Source of the DNA: Larix kaempferi
Taxonomy: Eukaryota > Streptophyta > Pinopsida > Pinales > Pinaceae
Assembly (NCBI GenBank): GCA_027924585.1
Contig: BSBM01000964.1
Span: forward strand, 3,522,501 to 3,586,500
Reading direction: 5' to 3'
Length of the DNA stretch: 64,000 bases
Both the position numbers and the translations under genes were made by a program. The notes under the pieces were generated by a model, which worked only from the letters and a program-made list of their open reading frames with translations, did no database searches and was not told where the DNA came from. Positions 11,491-23,091 of this stretch are shown here, piece after piece (position 1 is the first letter of the stretch; each line of letters begins with the position of its first letter).

Positions 11491-12123
11491 GGAGCTACTA
11501 GAGTCTCTGATAGTGTGCACCTTAACAACTGCTGAAAATGGATGAGAGGTTCTTCCTTTTTGCAGCTCCATTCTGATGTGGATTGTAAGGAGTGATCAAC
11601 TCCCTCTTAATCCCTGAGTCACTGCATAACTTCTTGAAGTCTTATGAAGTGAATTATCCACCATTGTCGGATCTAAAAGTCTTAATCTTCTTTTTAGTGT
11701 GGTTTTCTATCAAGGCTTTGAATTCCTTGAATTTGTTGAATCTTCATCTTTGATCTTCAATAAATAAATCCAGGTCTTCCTAGAGAAATCATCGATGAAA
11801 GAAACATAATATACATACCCACTCAAAGAACTGGATGACATTGGACTGCATACATCAGAGAGGATAAGTTCCAAGATTCCTTATGCCTTGCTTTCACTGC
11901 TTGGACATACCTTCTTTGTGTTCTTTCCTTTTGCAAATCCTTTGCAAACACCTTCATGATTTGACTAGATTTTAGGAAGACCTTCTACTGCTTTGCTTGC
12001 AATTGGTAAAGCTCTATAGTGCACATGTGCAAGCCTTCTATGCCAAAGTTCACTTCGCTCCATGGATTCATGTACCATGGCATGATTAGGTTGTCCCTTC
12101 AATTTGTACAATCATCCCTCTTG
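11491..12123 (-). pseudogene. copia A1 integrase remnant
   Basis: Minus-strand residues corresponding to the zinc-binding and core integrase regions can be recognised only in pieces (CKGFAKGKN-like near 11940, GYVYYVSFIDDFSRKTW-like near 11800, and an EQNG-like stretch near 11560) through many stops. Compared with the clean integrase of B (24926-25585), the frame is shifted repeatedly. Confidence 0.6.
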
Positions 12124-13381
12124 CTATCCAATCACTACTGCATCATCTATGGTCATACCTTTTGGCCACATAAGTACTTGGCCATCCACAAATGCAACTC
12201 TCATCCCCTTTTCATCCAAAGATGATATGGAGAGAATATTCTTCTTAAGTCCAGCTACATATAGAACATCTTGCATTTTTAAAGACTTCCCAGAGTCTAA
12301 TTTGTAGGAGGCTTCACTAATTCCTTTTATAGGGTATTGATAGTCATCCAAGAGTTTCACCTTATGAGGTGATTCATGTTCAGATAGGTCCATAAGAGAT
12401 TCTTTGAATATCGTCATATGTTTAGAAGCCCCACTATCAATAAGCCAATCATTACACCCATGTGTAATAGTACCTGTGAGAGCAGAGATTAGAACATATT
12501 CATCATCAATTGAAGAGTCTTCACTTTTATCTCTAGCCTTCTTCTTGGGAGGTTCATCATCTTCAGCAGCATGAGCATGATATATCTTCTTGTTGTTTTT
12601 CTTTTTTTTTTTTGTTGAAGCCTTGTCTATTCTTGGGACATTTTGAGGCATAATGTCCCTTCTCATCACAAGAGTAGCATCTAATGCGAGAGAGACCTTT
12701 CTTCTTTTGATGGAAGTGAGAATATTTATTGTGATGAGGTTGCTCCCTCTTGAACTTACCTTTCTTGGTGTGTACTGTGAGAGATTGGTCTTCACTTCCC
12801 ATCTTCTCTTCTTGGGCCACAAGCCTAGCTTCTTCTTATGAGCATTGATCCCATAGTCTATTGAAAGAGATCAATTTCTTTCTTGCACATATTCCTTGGA
12901 TGAAGGAGTCCCATGGCATAGGTAGGCCATTCAATGTGGTCATCACAATTTCTCCATTCTCCACTACTTCATCCACAACTTCAAGTTGTTCTTTGATTTG
13001 ATAGACCTTTGTAAAGTAGGATTGGATGGTCTCTCCATTCTGGATATTTACCCTTTTCAATTGGTTCCGTAGTGTCATGTTCCGATTTATATTCTTTCCT
13101 TCAAACAACTTGGTCAAAGAGTCAAACATATCCTTAGGTGTCTTTAGAGAAGACACATGAGGTATGAGATGGTCTTTGATAGAATCATCAATGATTCTCT
13201 TAGCCTTGACCAAGTTCTTCTTATGTAAGGCCTTAGCCTCATCTCTCTCTGGAATTGGAACCTCTTGACTTATGTAGGTATCCAATTCATTCTCTTCTAG
13301 GATTAACCCAATCCTATACTTCCATGCTCGGAAGTTATCATCCCCTTCAAGACTATCCTCAAGCTTGGTGTGGTGAGACAT
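12124..13381 (-). pseudogene. copia A1 gag and protease
   Basis: The start ATG is at 13381 (MSHHTKLEDSLEGDDNFRAW). The gag domain of about 180 residues continues to 12836, where one frame change separates it from the zinc knuckle CYSCDEKGHYASKC (CX2CX4HX4C, about 12660-12620). The aspartic protease carries WLIDSGASKHMT (about 12440-12410), followed by the pre-integrase LMWPKG segment. Gag would build the particle and the knuckle bind RNA. Homologous to B gag at 23564. An A9-type run near 12605-12613 is a likely site of indel decay. Confidence 0.88.
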
Positions 13382-14136
13382 CTTACAGAGTACTTCAAAT
13401 GGAAATAGAAAGTTTTAGGTCTTACCACTTAAATGCTGAGAACTGGATGAGCAAGTTGGTGTATAGATTCTAAAATTTGACCTTCCAGAATTGACTGCAA
13501 TGTTTTTGGTGTAACTCATAAATTTCAGATCCTCAGGGTCTAAACATTCGTCTTGTGGTAGCCTATCTTGTTATCTTTCCAACCCCATGGGTTTGAGCTA
13601 AAATGGATTCTCTACGAGAGAGATATTCCAAGTGTCACAACGTGACATGTTTATGGGATGAAATAAAATAGTGAACTTGTACGGAGTGCCATGTATCACT
13701 GGTTCAACATCAGCCTATGAAACCCGAACTTGTGAAATTACAGTCTGTTCTCTTACTAACACTTTTTACATAATTTCATTTGGATCTTCCTATCTCGAGT
13801 TGTGACCTTTTTACCTAGGTCACCTATTTATGACTGAGATCTAGAAGAGGCAGAAACCCTAATTTGTACGGATCATAAAACATAATGTACAACGAATCAG
13901 ATGCTGAGATTCTGACACAAAGTACAGGGGGATGTTATTTTCAGCCTATAAAAGTTTTAGATCCTGAAACTTTGCAGAAATGTATTTATAGTGAAAGTTT
14001 CAAGATGAATAGGTTTTTCTATGCAAATCCCTTCTCTAGCCTAGCCTCCTCTTGCCTTTGATGAAATGTGGAGAGAAAACCCAAAAATCAAGAAGCCCTA
14101 GCTTCTGCAGCTGCAAAAATTCTTCTTCTTAGGTCA
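13382..14136 (-). other. copia A1 leader between primer-binding site and gag
   Basis: A non-coding 5' leader of about 750 bases. It matches the A2 leader (29720-30080), including a 'ctataaat' stretch and 'cagatctcagtcataaa', so it is a conserved family leader rather than an insertion. Confidence 0.7.
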
Positions 14137-14137
14137 A

Positions 14138-14148
14138 CTCTAATACCA
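14138..14148 (-). other. Primer-binding site of copia A1
   Basis: Minus-strand TGGTATTAGAG directly follows the 5' LTR end. It differs by one base from the initiator tRNA-Met site TGGTATCAGAG. Confidence 0.85.
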
Positions 14149-14739
14149 TGTTAAATTTTCGATAATTTCTTTCAATATTATCTAGGATCACGAAGAGAAT
14201 AGCATGGACAACATAACAATCACAAGAGACAATAGACACAAAGCATTTCACCAGGGAAAACAAAGAAGGTGAAAAATCCCGCAAATTCCACAGAGATAGA
14301 ATAAGCACCATTACAAATATCACAAAGATCAAACCCCAAAAGGTAGATGTCTTCAGCAGCTACTCCTCCTCCACTTGTGCGCACTCCTCTCTCTCGTCTA
14401 TGCGAGTTGGATGAGTGAGTGAATGAGTAAAATGATAGAGGCACGCTCTCTATTTATACAATGACTTGAACTGCCTTCAACCATAACTGGGCCGACTTCC
14501 TAAGGAATCCTAATAACCCATTCACATGACACATACAAGGCTGACCCCACCAAGGTGGTCTAATAACCCCTCAAATACAAATGACGACACTTACAACGTA
14601 ACTTGCGACACTTGCAAATAGAAATGATGACACTTCCAATCGGAGGAATAATACATCTCTGTTGGGGATACAATAAAGTACAAATGTAATACATACAATA
14701 TACAAGTGAATATCTTTCGAAGTTACAAATACATTAACA
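14149..14739 (-). repeat. copia A1 5' LTR (591 bp)
   Basis: The TG...CA repeat paired with 5547-6127. It contains a TATA-like element (minus-strand TTGTATAAATAGAG near 14445-14460) about two thirds of the way along. Confidence 0.9.
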
Positions 14740-14744
14740 ACATG
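14740..14744. repeat. Target-site duplication of copia A1, right copy (acatg)
   Basis: Partner of 5542-5546; see there. Confidence 0.6.
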
Positions 14745-15884
14745 TGCATAACCCTTGATAAATTTTCTATAGTACCCTGTATGTCCCAATGTGGTGCAAA
14801 TTTGTTTCACTGAATTTGGTGCTGGCAGGTTCACAATAACTCGGATCTTCATAGGGTCAACCATCAAACCATGTTTACAGACAATGTGTCCCAACAAAAT
14901 TCCATAGGGCACACGAAAGATACATTTCTTCAAATTCAAGGAAATCTGATGTTGTCTACATTTTGCTCACATCATTCTCAGATTTGCGTTGTGGTTCTTC
15001 AATAAACCAAAGACAATCCAATCATCAAAATAGACTTCTAAGAACTTATGGATAAAGTCCTTGAATGTAGCCACAACAACTCGAGAGAATATAGTAGGTG
15101 CATTCTTCAACCCAAATGGCATGGTTGTATACTGATATGATCCCCATTCAGTAGCAAAAGTGGTCTTATGCCTATCTGCCTCATCGATCCTGATCTGATG
15201 GTATCCAAAAAATCCATTAGTGAAATAATAGTCCTCATTTCCTCCAACATTGGCGAATATTTCATCTGTAAATGGAGTAGGAAATGGGTCATGTAGTGAA
15301 GCATCATTCAGTTTCCTCATATCTACGTAGATTCTTATTTCTCCTTTGGTCTTCTTGTCCTGGATAACCATAGGGCTTATCCATTTTTATTCTTCAACTG
15401 ACTCGATGATCCCTGCATCAAGAATTTTGTCTAGTTCTTCCTTAACTCTTTCTTTGTATCTAGGATTCAATCTATAAGGTCCCTGTCTTGTAGGCTTCCT
15501 GCCTGGCTTGAGAGGTATCTTCATGACTCCCAAGTCACCCAAAATGCCTTTCATTTTGGTGAACTTCGTTGGAAATAAATCTTGATATTCATGTAGAAGT
15601 TCTGCGATCTGTGTGACCATTGCATCATCCCAGTAGTCTCCAATGGATGTGAACTTCGGCTCTTCACTTGTGCCAATGTGAATTTTTCTTGTTTTTATAG
15701 GGCTACTCATGTCTAGAATTTCTAGTGGAGGTCCCTCTACATTGCGTGCTCCTTCTGACTCCGGTATATTGACATTGCACAGATCCTCCTCATCACTTTC
15801 CGTTGGATCTTCTTCATTTTCAGAAAGTTTATAACAATGAAGGGCATGTTCTATTGTTTTTGCCCATTTTGGCTGTAGGTTCAC
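14745..15884 (-). pseudogene. gypsy-1 pol, 5' half: linker and reverse transcriptase
   Basis: The minus-strand frame 15884-15387 is the acidic pre-RT linker (NIPESEGARNVEG, HEYQDLFPTKF) leading into the fingers (GPYRLNPRYKE). RT continues at 15371-14967 with VDMRKLND, FFGYHQIRIDEAD, MPFGLKNAP and the catalytic VYFDDW (YFDD). After a frame change it reads NLKKCIFRVPYGILLGH and GYYRKFIKGYAH, where A1 interrupts it at 14744. The remainder of RT resumes at 5541 on the far side of A1. The polymerase motifs are well preserved; damage is a few stops and the insertion. Confidence 0.9.
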
Positions 15885-15899
15885 AGGTACTTTTACATC

Positions 15900-17066
15900 T
15901 TCAATTATCCTGTCTTTGATTGCCTCTAATGCCTCGTTTGTACTTGGGCATTCTTTTCTAAATATCCTTTCTTTAATAACCTAGAGAACTTCATTTATGC
16001 TTATACAATCATCTTCAAAACTGAAGGTTCTTTGAAAATTCATAGTTAAAATAGACCAATCTGTGGTTTCTCTACAAAGCTCAACATCTTTGTACCAATT
16101 CTTTGGAATCTACTCTAGTGTGTGCACAAATAGATGAACCCATTATGTCTATGGCCTCTTTATCCATGCTTGTGAACAAGTCTGTATGTGATCCCTCGGA
16201 TATGTTTGTCCCCTGTACTTGTCCATGGTCAGCGCAGATTTATCTACGAATCTGATTTTCATCATATGTTTGCACTGATCCCATGTGGTCGAAGTCTCCT
16301 CATGTGCGGCCTGCCATCTGGTAGGTGTAGCGCGCAATGCTATATCCAATGCTGGTATGTGATGTTCAACTAAAATTGACGCAGTATACTCTTGCAAAAA
16401 TGTATAAACGTTAATTGAACCATCATAAGTGGGAATTGAACTTACCATTGTTCCAATCCAGTGCAGTGATTTGTTTATCTGCGTGCATCTTCTTGCAAAT
16501 ACTTCATGCAATCGAACTTGCCAATTATCTAGTCCTGCGTCGGAGTTTGATATGCAAGAACTGTCGCATCGGAAACTAAGTGATCCATATGCTGTAGGAT
16601 TGATGTAGTCGTCATGTTTAGCTATCATCTTATAGATGCGGTCTAGATCATGAGCTCTACATTCTTCTCTGATTGTCTCAGTGTATCTCGATCCTTGTGA
16701 AGGGTCCAAGGGCATGATGACCCTGATGTCTGCCCCTTCAAATATCATTTGTTTCTTCTTTAAGTCGATGATCGTGAGGTTATCCATCGCCTAGTATATC
16801 CCCAATAAAGCTATATATGGGTTACTGTCATCGACGATCTCAAAAACCTCAAAGTCTGCTGAAGTGTTTACTCTGTCGATATCCACAAGAACATTTGCTA
16901 GATTTCCAAAGGGTATAACCTTCTGCTAATTCGCTAGGCTCAATTGTATGGGTGACCATGACAACTTTGGTTTCCCCATCTGTATCCATGTCTACTTAGT
17001 CAAGACATTTACTTCAGATCCTAGATCAAGGATGATCTCATCCATTTCATAATCTCCAATTTGTGC
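15900..17066 (-). pseudogene. gypsy-1 protease followed by a gag-like segment
   Basis: On the minus strand, DYEMDEIILDLGSEVNVLT (17050-16990) is an aspartic protease active-site region in which the usual D-S/T-G is D-L-G-S. It continues through VFEIVDDSNPYIALLG to the ORF 16787-16149. The second half of that ORF (SIPTYDGSINVYTFLQEY, DIALRATPTRW) is a gag-like capsid segment. So the reading order is protease, gag-like block, acidic linker, RT. Stops occur near 16970, 16925, 16790 and in 16140-15890. The element may carry two capsid-like blocks or have rearranged; the true N-terminal gag is not present here. Confidence 0.7.
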
Positions 17067-17100
17067 ACTTGTAACATAACCATTATTTGAAACATTTTAT

Positions 17101-17231
17101 GTTTGAGAAAACATTATCTTAACTTTTATTGTAAATTTTTTTATTCGGCCAAGTGGCCAAGGATGACTTTAATTGCACAATATTATTATTTAATAAAATA
17201 AAATAGGAGACACTCACCCAAAGAGACTGTT
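17101..17231. other. Junction between gypsy-1 and the long-LTR gypsy
   Basis: AT-rich, no coding. The gypsy-1 frame fades out near 17100 and long-LTR homology begins by about 17280. The true breakpoint is not resolved. Confidence 0.4.
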
Positions 17232-20200
17232 GAAAGAGTGTTTACTAACCCACTAGTTGGAATGGAATCTAGGGTAGGAGGTAATGGACAAGTGGCAGCA
17301 TCAGGAACTCAGTAACTAGTTGTTGTTATGGGACAACTCCCTTGAATTATGGTCAAAGTTCCCTGAAATATGGGAACGGAGCTTGAGGCTCATTTATTTA
17401 GAAACTGACTATTAAAAGACCTAGGAATCTTTTTAAGCCATCGAATTTGAACAGAGGCTCACCCTTTTTCTGACGAAAAAATTTACCTTGTGGTTCTGTT
17501 GTATGCACACAAGAGATTCGATTAGGGGAAGCTATGTTTTGAGTTGGATTGTAAGTCCGTTTCACTTCTGCTAAGTGCAGAGTTTTCCTACTAAGTGCAG
17601 AGGTTTATTTTGAGGTGTATGCAAGTCTCCAGTGATTGCTGGAAGTACAACCTGAGTGCCTTGCTTCTACACAGAGTATTCTACCTAATGGTTCAGTAAA
17701 CAGGGTCGGGGGTCCAAAGGAGCAAGTGATATTGGATGCTTCTTCTAGAGAAGGTTGGGATGAACAAGCCTCTTTGGGTGTTTGTCCACCCTATCGACAT
17801 TATTAGGTTCTACTTGTTATTTCATTTCCTAGTAGTTATAACTTATTACTTTCATAATTATTGATTTATGATTATCAGTTGAATATTGTTAGTTATTATT
17901 ACTCAGATTGAAATGACTGATTTTATGAACTATACACCATCTCTGTAAATGATTTGAAGAAGTTTTTATGAAAATAATAGAATAAAATGTTTCCCTCCAA
18001 TTTTCCACACACTGTCTCTGTGCCGTACTCTAGTGTAGGGAAGAGTGTTTAAAAATAGATTTGAATATTGATGCACTATGAACAGATTTGAATCAAAGAT
18101 TGTATGTATGCACATAGACTAATAGTAGAACTATTTTAGTTTCTTTTCATTTAAATAAGTTTCTATAGTACAAGAATTCTGTTAAATAGTATCTACTCTA
18201 TAAATAGTATGAATAGGACAGAGTTCTGTAATGTTTTATAGATAGTTTCATTCATAACAGTAAATCTTTATTCATTATAAAAAGATTTTTTTAGGGTTTT
18301 AGACTAAAAACAATGCTTTCATCTTTTTATAAAAAATCATACATAAACATAGAGAATCAATGAAAGGGAACAACTTAGTTCTTATTTATCAATACAATTT
18401 ATTTCAGTAGCGAACCATACTTACAAAGCCATTACAGAATGCATTATCTTAAGTGTAAATAATGATTACACAAAACCCTAATAAGGTTGAAACACATAGC
18501 ATAGATTATTAAAAACTAAATTATGTTTTGAAATAACTGTAAGTAGATCGAAACCATATTAGCCTACTATACAATACCAATAATAGTATTACTTATCAAT
18601 TCATTTAATTATCAGTGATACTATACTTTAAATAAAACAAATAGCAACTATTAATTCTGACGAATGTTCCAAGTCTCAACCCCAACTTTAGCTATTCAAA
18701 ACTACTACAATATTAACACTTCATCTTTTGAACAAAACGAAGGTGACTCACGAGACCAAGATCCAAATCCTAAGGGTTGGTTCCATCGAGTCAAAATTAT
18801 TACAACTTCGAGGGTTTCACCTTTAAACTTTTTAGACTCGAAAACTTCAGCATCTTTTACAAACTTAATCAAAACACAGAAACCATTTTAAAAATAGGGC
18901 TCATGGCCTTCGATAGCAAACAGTTGAACTATTCATACAAACCCTAAGTAACCTTTTAAAAGCACAACTAAGAACCCTATTTCAGTTATCAAACAACGTT
19001 TGATTTAACAGTACCGAGAGCCCTCTTATTAGTTTAAAAACTTTAAGACTTCAACCATTCATTACACAAAAACCGATAGCATCATCCTTTGAAAATGCAG
19101 TATCTCGAAAAGAAACAACACGAGGTATAGAGTTCGAAACCCCAGCTGCATCCTATAAACAAAAATCGAATTTTAACAACCTAGAAGGTTTGCCTTTACA
19201 TTTCATCAAAATTCCATGGGTTAAACCCTTCAAACAACTGTATACATTTATCAATTAAATTGTTACACAGTAAAATGTGGCAGAGCCAATGCATAAGTAG
19301 GTTGACGATTCAATCCTCCCTACACCAAAAACATGCCTTATAGATCAAATATTACAACGGTCGCAAAATCCACAGCTAACCATAGAACTGATTACTCGGC
19401 TATACCAAACAAGAACCGTCATTTTTCCAGGATGCCCCTTACGGGAAGTCACTGAGGCCTACCAGTTTTGAGCTCTTTTTTCTTTGCTTCAAATATAGAA
19501 AGCCAAAGCCGAGGAGTTACCTGTCAATACAACATACGATATGGTTATATATTGAAAAATGAAGCTCAAAACTTAAACACATGCATCTGTACATTATCAA
19601 CCTTCATGGAATAGCAAGAAAATAATTACAACTTACCTCTCATAGAGAACCTGGCATCTTGAACGAACACTCCTATAACCGGGGAGGACACTGAAGCCAT
19701 ACAAACCATTAACGAACGCAACAAGCCTTAACTCAGGCTTGGCTCGGCTCATAACACTTACTGTGGGAAGTATACAAGGCACAGGTCAAGGTATCAAACC
19801 CTAGAGAGGTGCCTCCAAAACACTGTTACAAACCCTAAGAATCCGTAGGCCTGTCGGCCTCTCCAAAACCCCACTCACTGCAAAATGAATGCCCAGGATT
19901 ATGCCTTCGTCGAGGTAATACCAAAGAGAGTTAGGGTTATCACCACTACCAAGAAAACCACGTGAAGACCTGCCATGGTGGATGCCACTAGAAATTCCAT
20001 CCATAACGCTTTTAATGCACTTTTGTTACCATAGCTACTGTATATGTCATACCTGCCATCGCACCATAACCAAGTTAATGTTTCAATATTTCACTTGCTT
20101 GGACTTACAACCATACTATAGTATGGATATGTTTTATCAAAGGTCAAACTACTAATGTTACAATCCAAGTGTTACATATAACTCCTTTTGATTAAACCCT

Positions 20201-21154
20201 TGTACTTAGCATAAAACCATAGAGCACATCACAAGGGTATTATATAGTATTGATATATTGCGCATAGGGTTATAACACCCCAACTTAGATTTAATTACAT
20301 ATAGGGCATAGTTGGTAACCAACGATATTTTACAAGGTTGACATTATAAAACAATTACATAGGGTTGTGCCTATAGTTCATAGACATCAAAAGATAGGCT
20401 TAAAATTTTAGTGATAGTTGTTAAGCTTAGGATATGATCCTATTATTATATATAATCGAATACATGGTGTAATTCCTAGGTGTAGGATTTAAATGCCTTT
20501 AGCATGGAAAGTAGGCTCAAAACCTTTCTCGATAACTTAATACAAGACAAGTGTATTAATACAAATTCTGAGATTCGAATATAACTGGAATCATATAAAC
20601 AACATTATGCAGAATTTAACTGAAGATCAAACTAGAATAGATCTCACCCTGGAACATTTCAGGTTCTCTATTTCACTTTTTAAAACATTGAAGGCTAACT
20701 GAAGTTTAACTAAGACCTCTTTGAACACTTCGAAAAAGTATTGCTCTGACCTGCGATCTGCGACAGAAATTCAAATGCTTTAGCTAAATAGATAAGTAAG
20801 CCTCGGGGTGCCCATAGGACCTCTTCATCATCATCAAGAAACTAAAACAATTAGCACTTATAATGAAATCAGTATTAAGTTAAATCCGTAAAGTCTCGAC
20901 ATCCAAACAAGTAACCATAATTGATTGAGGATGCAAGAAAAGGGTTAACAACACCCAATAGTATATGAAATAAGCACAAACACATTATACATATTTTGTA
21001 ATACAAACTTACACACATAATCGACGTAACAGGTTATTACTAGTGTGCCGTCTAGCTAAATAGATTCTCATTCATTATACTTCCGCATAGCAATTATAGC
21101 ACTTAATGCTACTAAGAAATTTTTTAAATTTTAATGAATTTTTGGGATGTTACA
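17232..21154 (+). repeat. Long LTR (about 3.9 kb) of a Tekay/Del-like gypsy element
   Basis: The right end is fixed by GATGTTACA followed by a tRNA-Met primer-binding site at 21157. The left end is approximate (a TGTTGAAAG candidate at 17232). The first 800 bases match the reverse complement of 35420-36262. That includes a conserved U3 block ('ggacaagtg', 'gttatgggacaac'), a TATA-like 'tttttaagcc' (17431) where the inverted copy reads 'tttttatagcc', and the downstream 'cacaagagattc' and 'cctctttgggtgttt' blocks. Very long LTRs with this primer site are typical of the Tekay/Del chromovirus lineage. No pol is present to confirm the lineage. Confidence 0.6.
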
Positions 21155-21156
21155 TG

Positions 21157-21168
21157 TGGTATCAGAGC
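21157..21168 (+). other. Primer-binding site of the long-LTR gypsy
   Basis: TGGTATCAGAGC, complementary to the 3' end of initiator tRNA-Met, two bases after the presumed LTR end. Confidence 0.85.
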
Positions 21169-21298
21169 GCGAGTTCAAACTCTAGGCCTGAAATAGGCTC
21201 ACACACGCAAGACAGAAAATGAAAATAGAAAACTTGGTTACTAACTTTTATTCAAATTTGTTTCTGTGCAGAACAGCTTGACATTTTAATTTGCAGGT

Positions 21299-22592
21299 AT
21301 GGACATATTGGAAGAATCAGCAAAGGACAGATCTCCTCATAATGAACGTAATAATAACAAACATGAAAATATTAATGAAGAAATCTACGTAGAACTGAAT
21401 GATCAATCATATGAATTATTATGTACGATTAAGGACTTGAAAACTGAAAAAAGAAATGTTAAAGAAGAAAACGAACAAATTTTAAGAGCACGGGAAGAAT
21501 TGAACCATGATTTTAATGGAAAAGCATCATCATGATGAAAAAGATAAAATAACAGAAGTAAAATCTGAATCTGGAACAATGTCCTACAAACACAGAGATA
21601 AGAAAATGAAGTACTATAAAACTAAAAGTACCTCTTCTTCTTCTGAAACTAATGATAAAACTTATCGCAGAAAGTATAATTATGATCAAGACAGTAGTGA
21701 CAGTGACTATGGTCCTAAGTAAAAGCGTAAACATTATGAAAAAATTTCAGGGGAATTTAAAAATATAAAACCCCCAACTTTTAATGGTGAAAATGAAAAG
21801 GGAGAGGCAGCTGAAGCATGGTTGTCCAGTATGAAGAAGTATTTTAAGATTTATTATTACTCATCTCAATTAAAAGCTAAGATGGCCATATACAATCTGA
21901 CTGGAAGGGCAGACATTTGGTGGCAAGATATCAAAAGAGTTAAAAGCATTAAAGACAATAATATAAAATGGAGTACATTTAAGAAACTGTTTAAGAATTT
22001 TTTTTTTTGAACAATATTATGAAGATAAGTCAAAAGAATTTTATCATTTAAAGTTGGGTTCTATGACTATGAAGGAGTTAAGTATCAAATTTCCAAGCTT
22101 GTTAAGGTATGTACCTTACCTAGCTGAAGAGAAACCTAAGATACAAAGGTTTCTAAGATCCTTACCCTTCAACATAAAAGACAAAATTGAATACGATAAT
22201 CCTTCAACTCTTGAAGAAGCCATGAGGAAGGCTAATTTATGTTTTGAACAGAATAAGAAAAGAGAAGGTGTATCGAGCAGGAGGAATAATAAACCAAGTA
22301 ATTATGAGCATAAGAAGAAAAATTTTAATTTCAAGAATTCTGGGAATAATAAAAATTTCAATAACAGAAATTTCCAGAATAATAGTAATTACAGAGGTAA
22401 TGCACCATAGAATTTCATAGCTGCAAGGTTCCAGAATAATAGTAATTATAGAGGTAATGCACCACAAAATTTCACAGCTGCAAGGAATGTGCCTAATAAT
22501 AATAACAACAATAAAAATAATAATAATACCATAAATGTTGAACAAAGACCACCTGTGAAGACTATGGCCCAACTATACAAAATAGTTTATAG
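21299..22592 (+). pseudogene. Gag of the long-LTR gypsy, truncated by copia B
   Basis: Begins with ATG at 21299 (MDILEESAKDRS). The N-terminus is charged and coiled-coil-like. The capsid core reads KPPTFNGENEKGEAAEAWL (about 21770), then AIYNLTGRADIWW and FYHLKLGSMTMKEL. It ends in an Asn-rich tail (22260-22540). Three frames are used. Frame changes lie near 21510 and at a ten-T run (about 21999-22008). Stops at 21720-21722 and 22408-22410 interrupt it. A 57 bp direct duplication (22374-22487) lies in the Asn-rich tail. Copia B cuts it at 22592 before any zinc knuckle. The family is the Ty3/gypsy Retrotrans_gag type. Confidence 0.8.
22588..22592. repeat. Target-site duplication of copia B, left copy (tatag)
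   Basis: Matches catag at 33176-33180 at 4 of 5 bases, bracketing the whole B composite. Confidence 0.75.
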
Positions 22593-23079
22593 TGTTGAAA
22601 TATTGTAACTTTTAAGAATATTATTATTTCAGAGATGTTTCATTCCTCCGTCGGGACTTTATCATATATCCAGATATGTTTATTCCTCCTAGAGAATGTT
22701 GTAACTAGGTTTATTAGATCTCCCTAGTGGGGTCATCCCTGATTTAGCTGTTTAGGGGTTATTATACTCTCCTAGGTGAAGTTGAACCAGTTAGGGTGAA
22801 AGTCAGTTAGGAGTCGAGTATAAATAAAGGAGGTGTGTTCCTCATTTAACTCACTCATTCACTCACTCATGATTGGTGCATAGGATAGAGAGAGATCTGC
22901 ATACGAGGAGAAGGAGCCTTTTTTTTAGGATTACATCTTCATAATTGTTGATCATCTATATTGAGGAAAGCTTTGCTGGGTTTTCTACCCCATGATGGTT
23001 TCCTAGGATAAATCTTTGTCTATCTTGTGATTTTGTTTCTTTCGGTGATATTGCTTCTGAATTTATGCTAAAATTAACA
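22593..23079 (+). repeat. copia B 5' LTR (487 bp)
   Basis: TGTTGAAATATTG...AAAATTAACA. It has a TATA box near 22812 (GTATAAATAAAG). The 'cactcattcactcactc' motif after the TATA is shared with the A-family LTRs, indicating related LTRs. Confidence 0.92.
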
Positions 23080-23091
23080 TGGTATCAGAGC
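23080..23091 (+). other. Primer-binding site of copia B
   Basis: TGGTATCAGAGC, an exact initiator tRNA-Met type site immediately after the 5' LTR. Confidence 0.92.

Larger units (their letters stand above)
5547..14739 (-). mobile_element. copia A1: Ty1/copia retrotransposon inserted in gypsy-1 RT
   Basis: A 9.2 kb element on the minus strand bounded by LTRs 14149-14739 (5') and 5547-6127 (3'), both TG...CA. Directly inside the 5' LTR is an initiator tRNA-Met-type primer-binding site (TGGTATTAGAG) and inside the 3' LTR a purine tract (AAGAGGGAG). The order is leader, gag, zinc knuckle, protease, degraded integrase, RT, RNase H, which is the Ty1/copia order. About 3.3 kb separates RNase H from the 3' LTR. 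That stretch holds a GAT/ATC-rich repeat zone, a probable 2.4 kb solo LTR and a tandem array. A2 (29081-32444) belongs to the same family. Dead: many stops and frameshifts. Confidence 0.92.
121..17100 (-). mobile_element. gypsy-1: Ty3/gypsy retrotransposon, 5'-truncated and split by copia A1
   Basis: On the minus strand, the order is aspartic protease (about 17066-16700), a gag-like segment (16600-16149), the pre-RT linker and RT (15884-14745), then, after the copia A1 insertion (5547-14739), the rest of RT, RNase H, the H2C2 zinc domain, the integrase core and a GPY/F-type domain ending at 3690. A sense-strand accessory ORF follows (3019-121). The RT-RNase H-integrase order defines Ty3/gypsy. 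No 5' LTR, primer-binding site or N-terminal gag is found upstream of about 17100, so the 5' end is lost or replaced. All coding parts carry stops or frameshifts, so the copy is dead. Confidence 0.9.
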
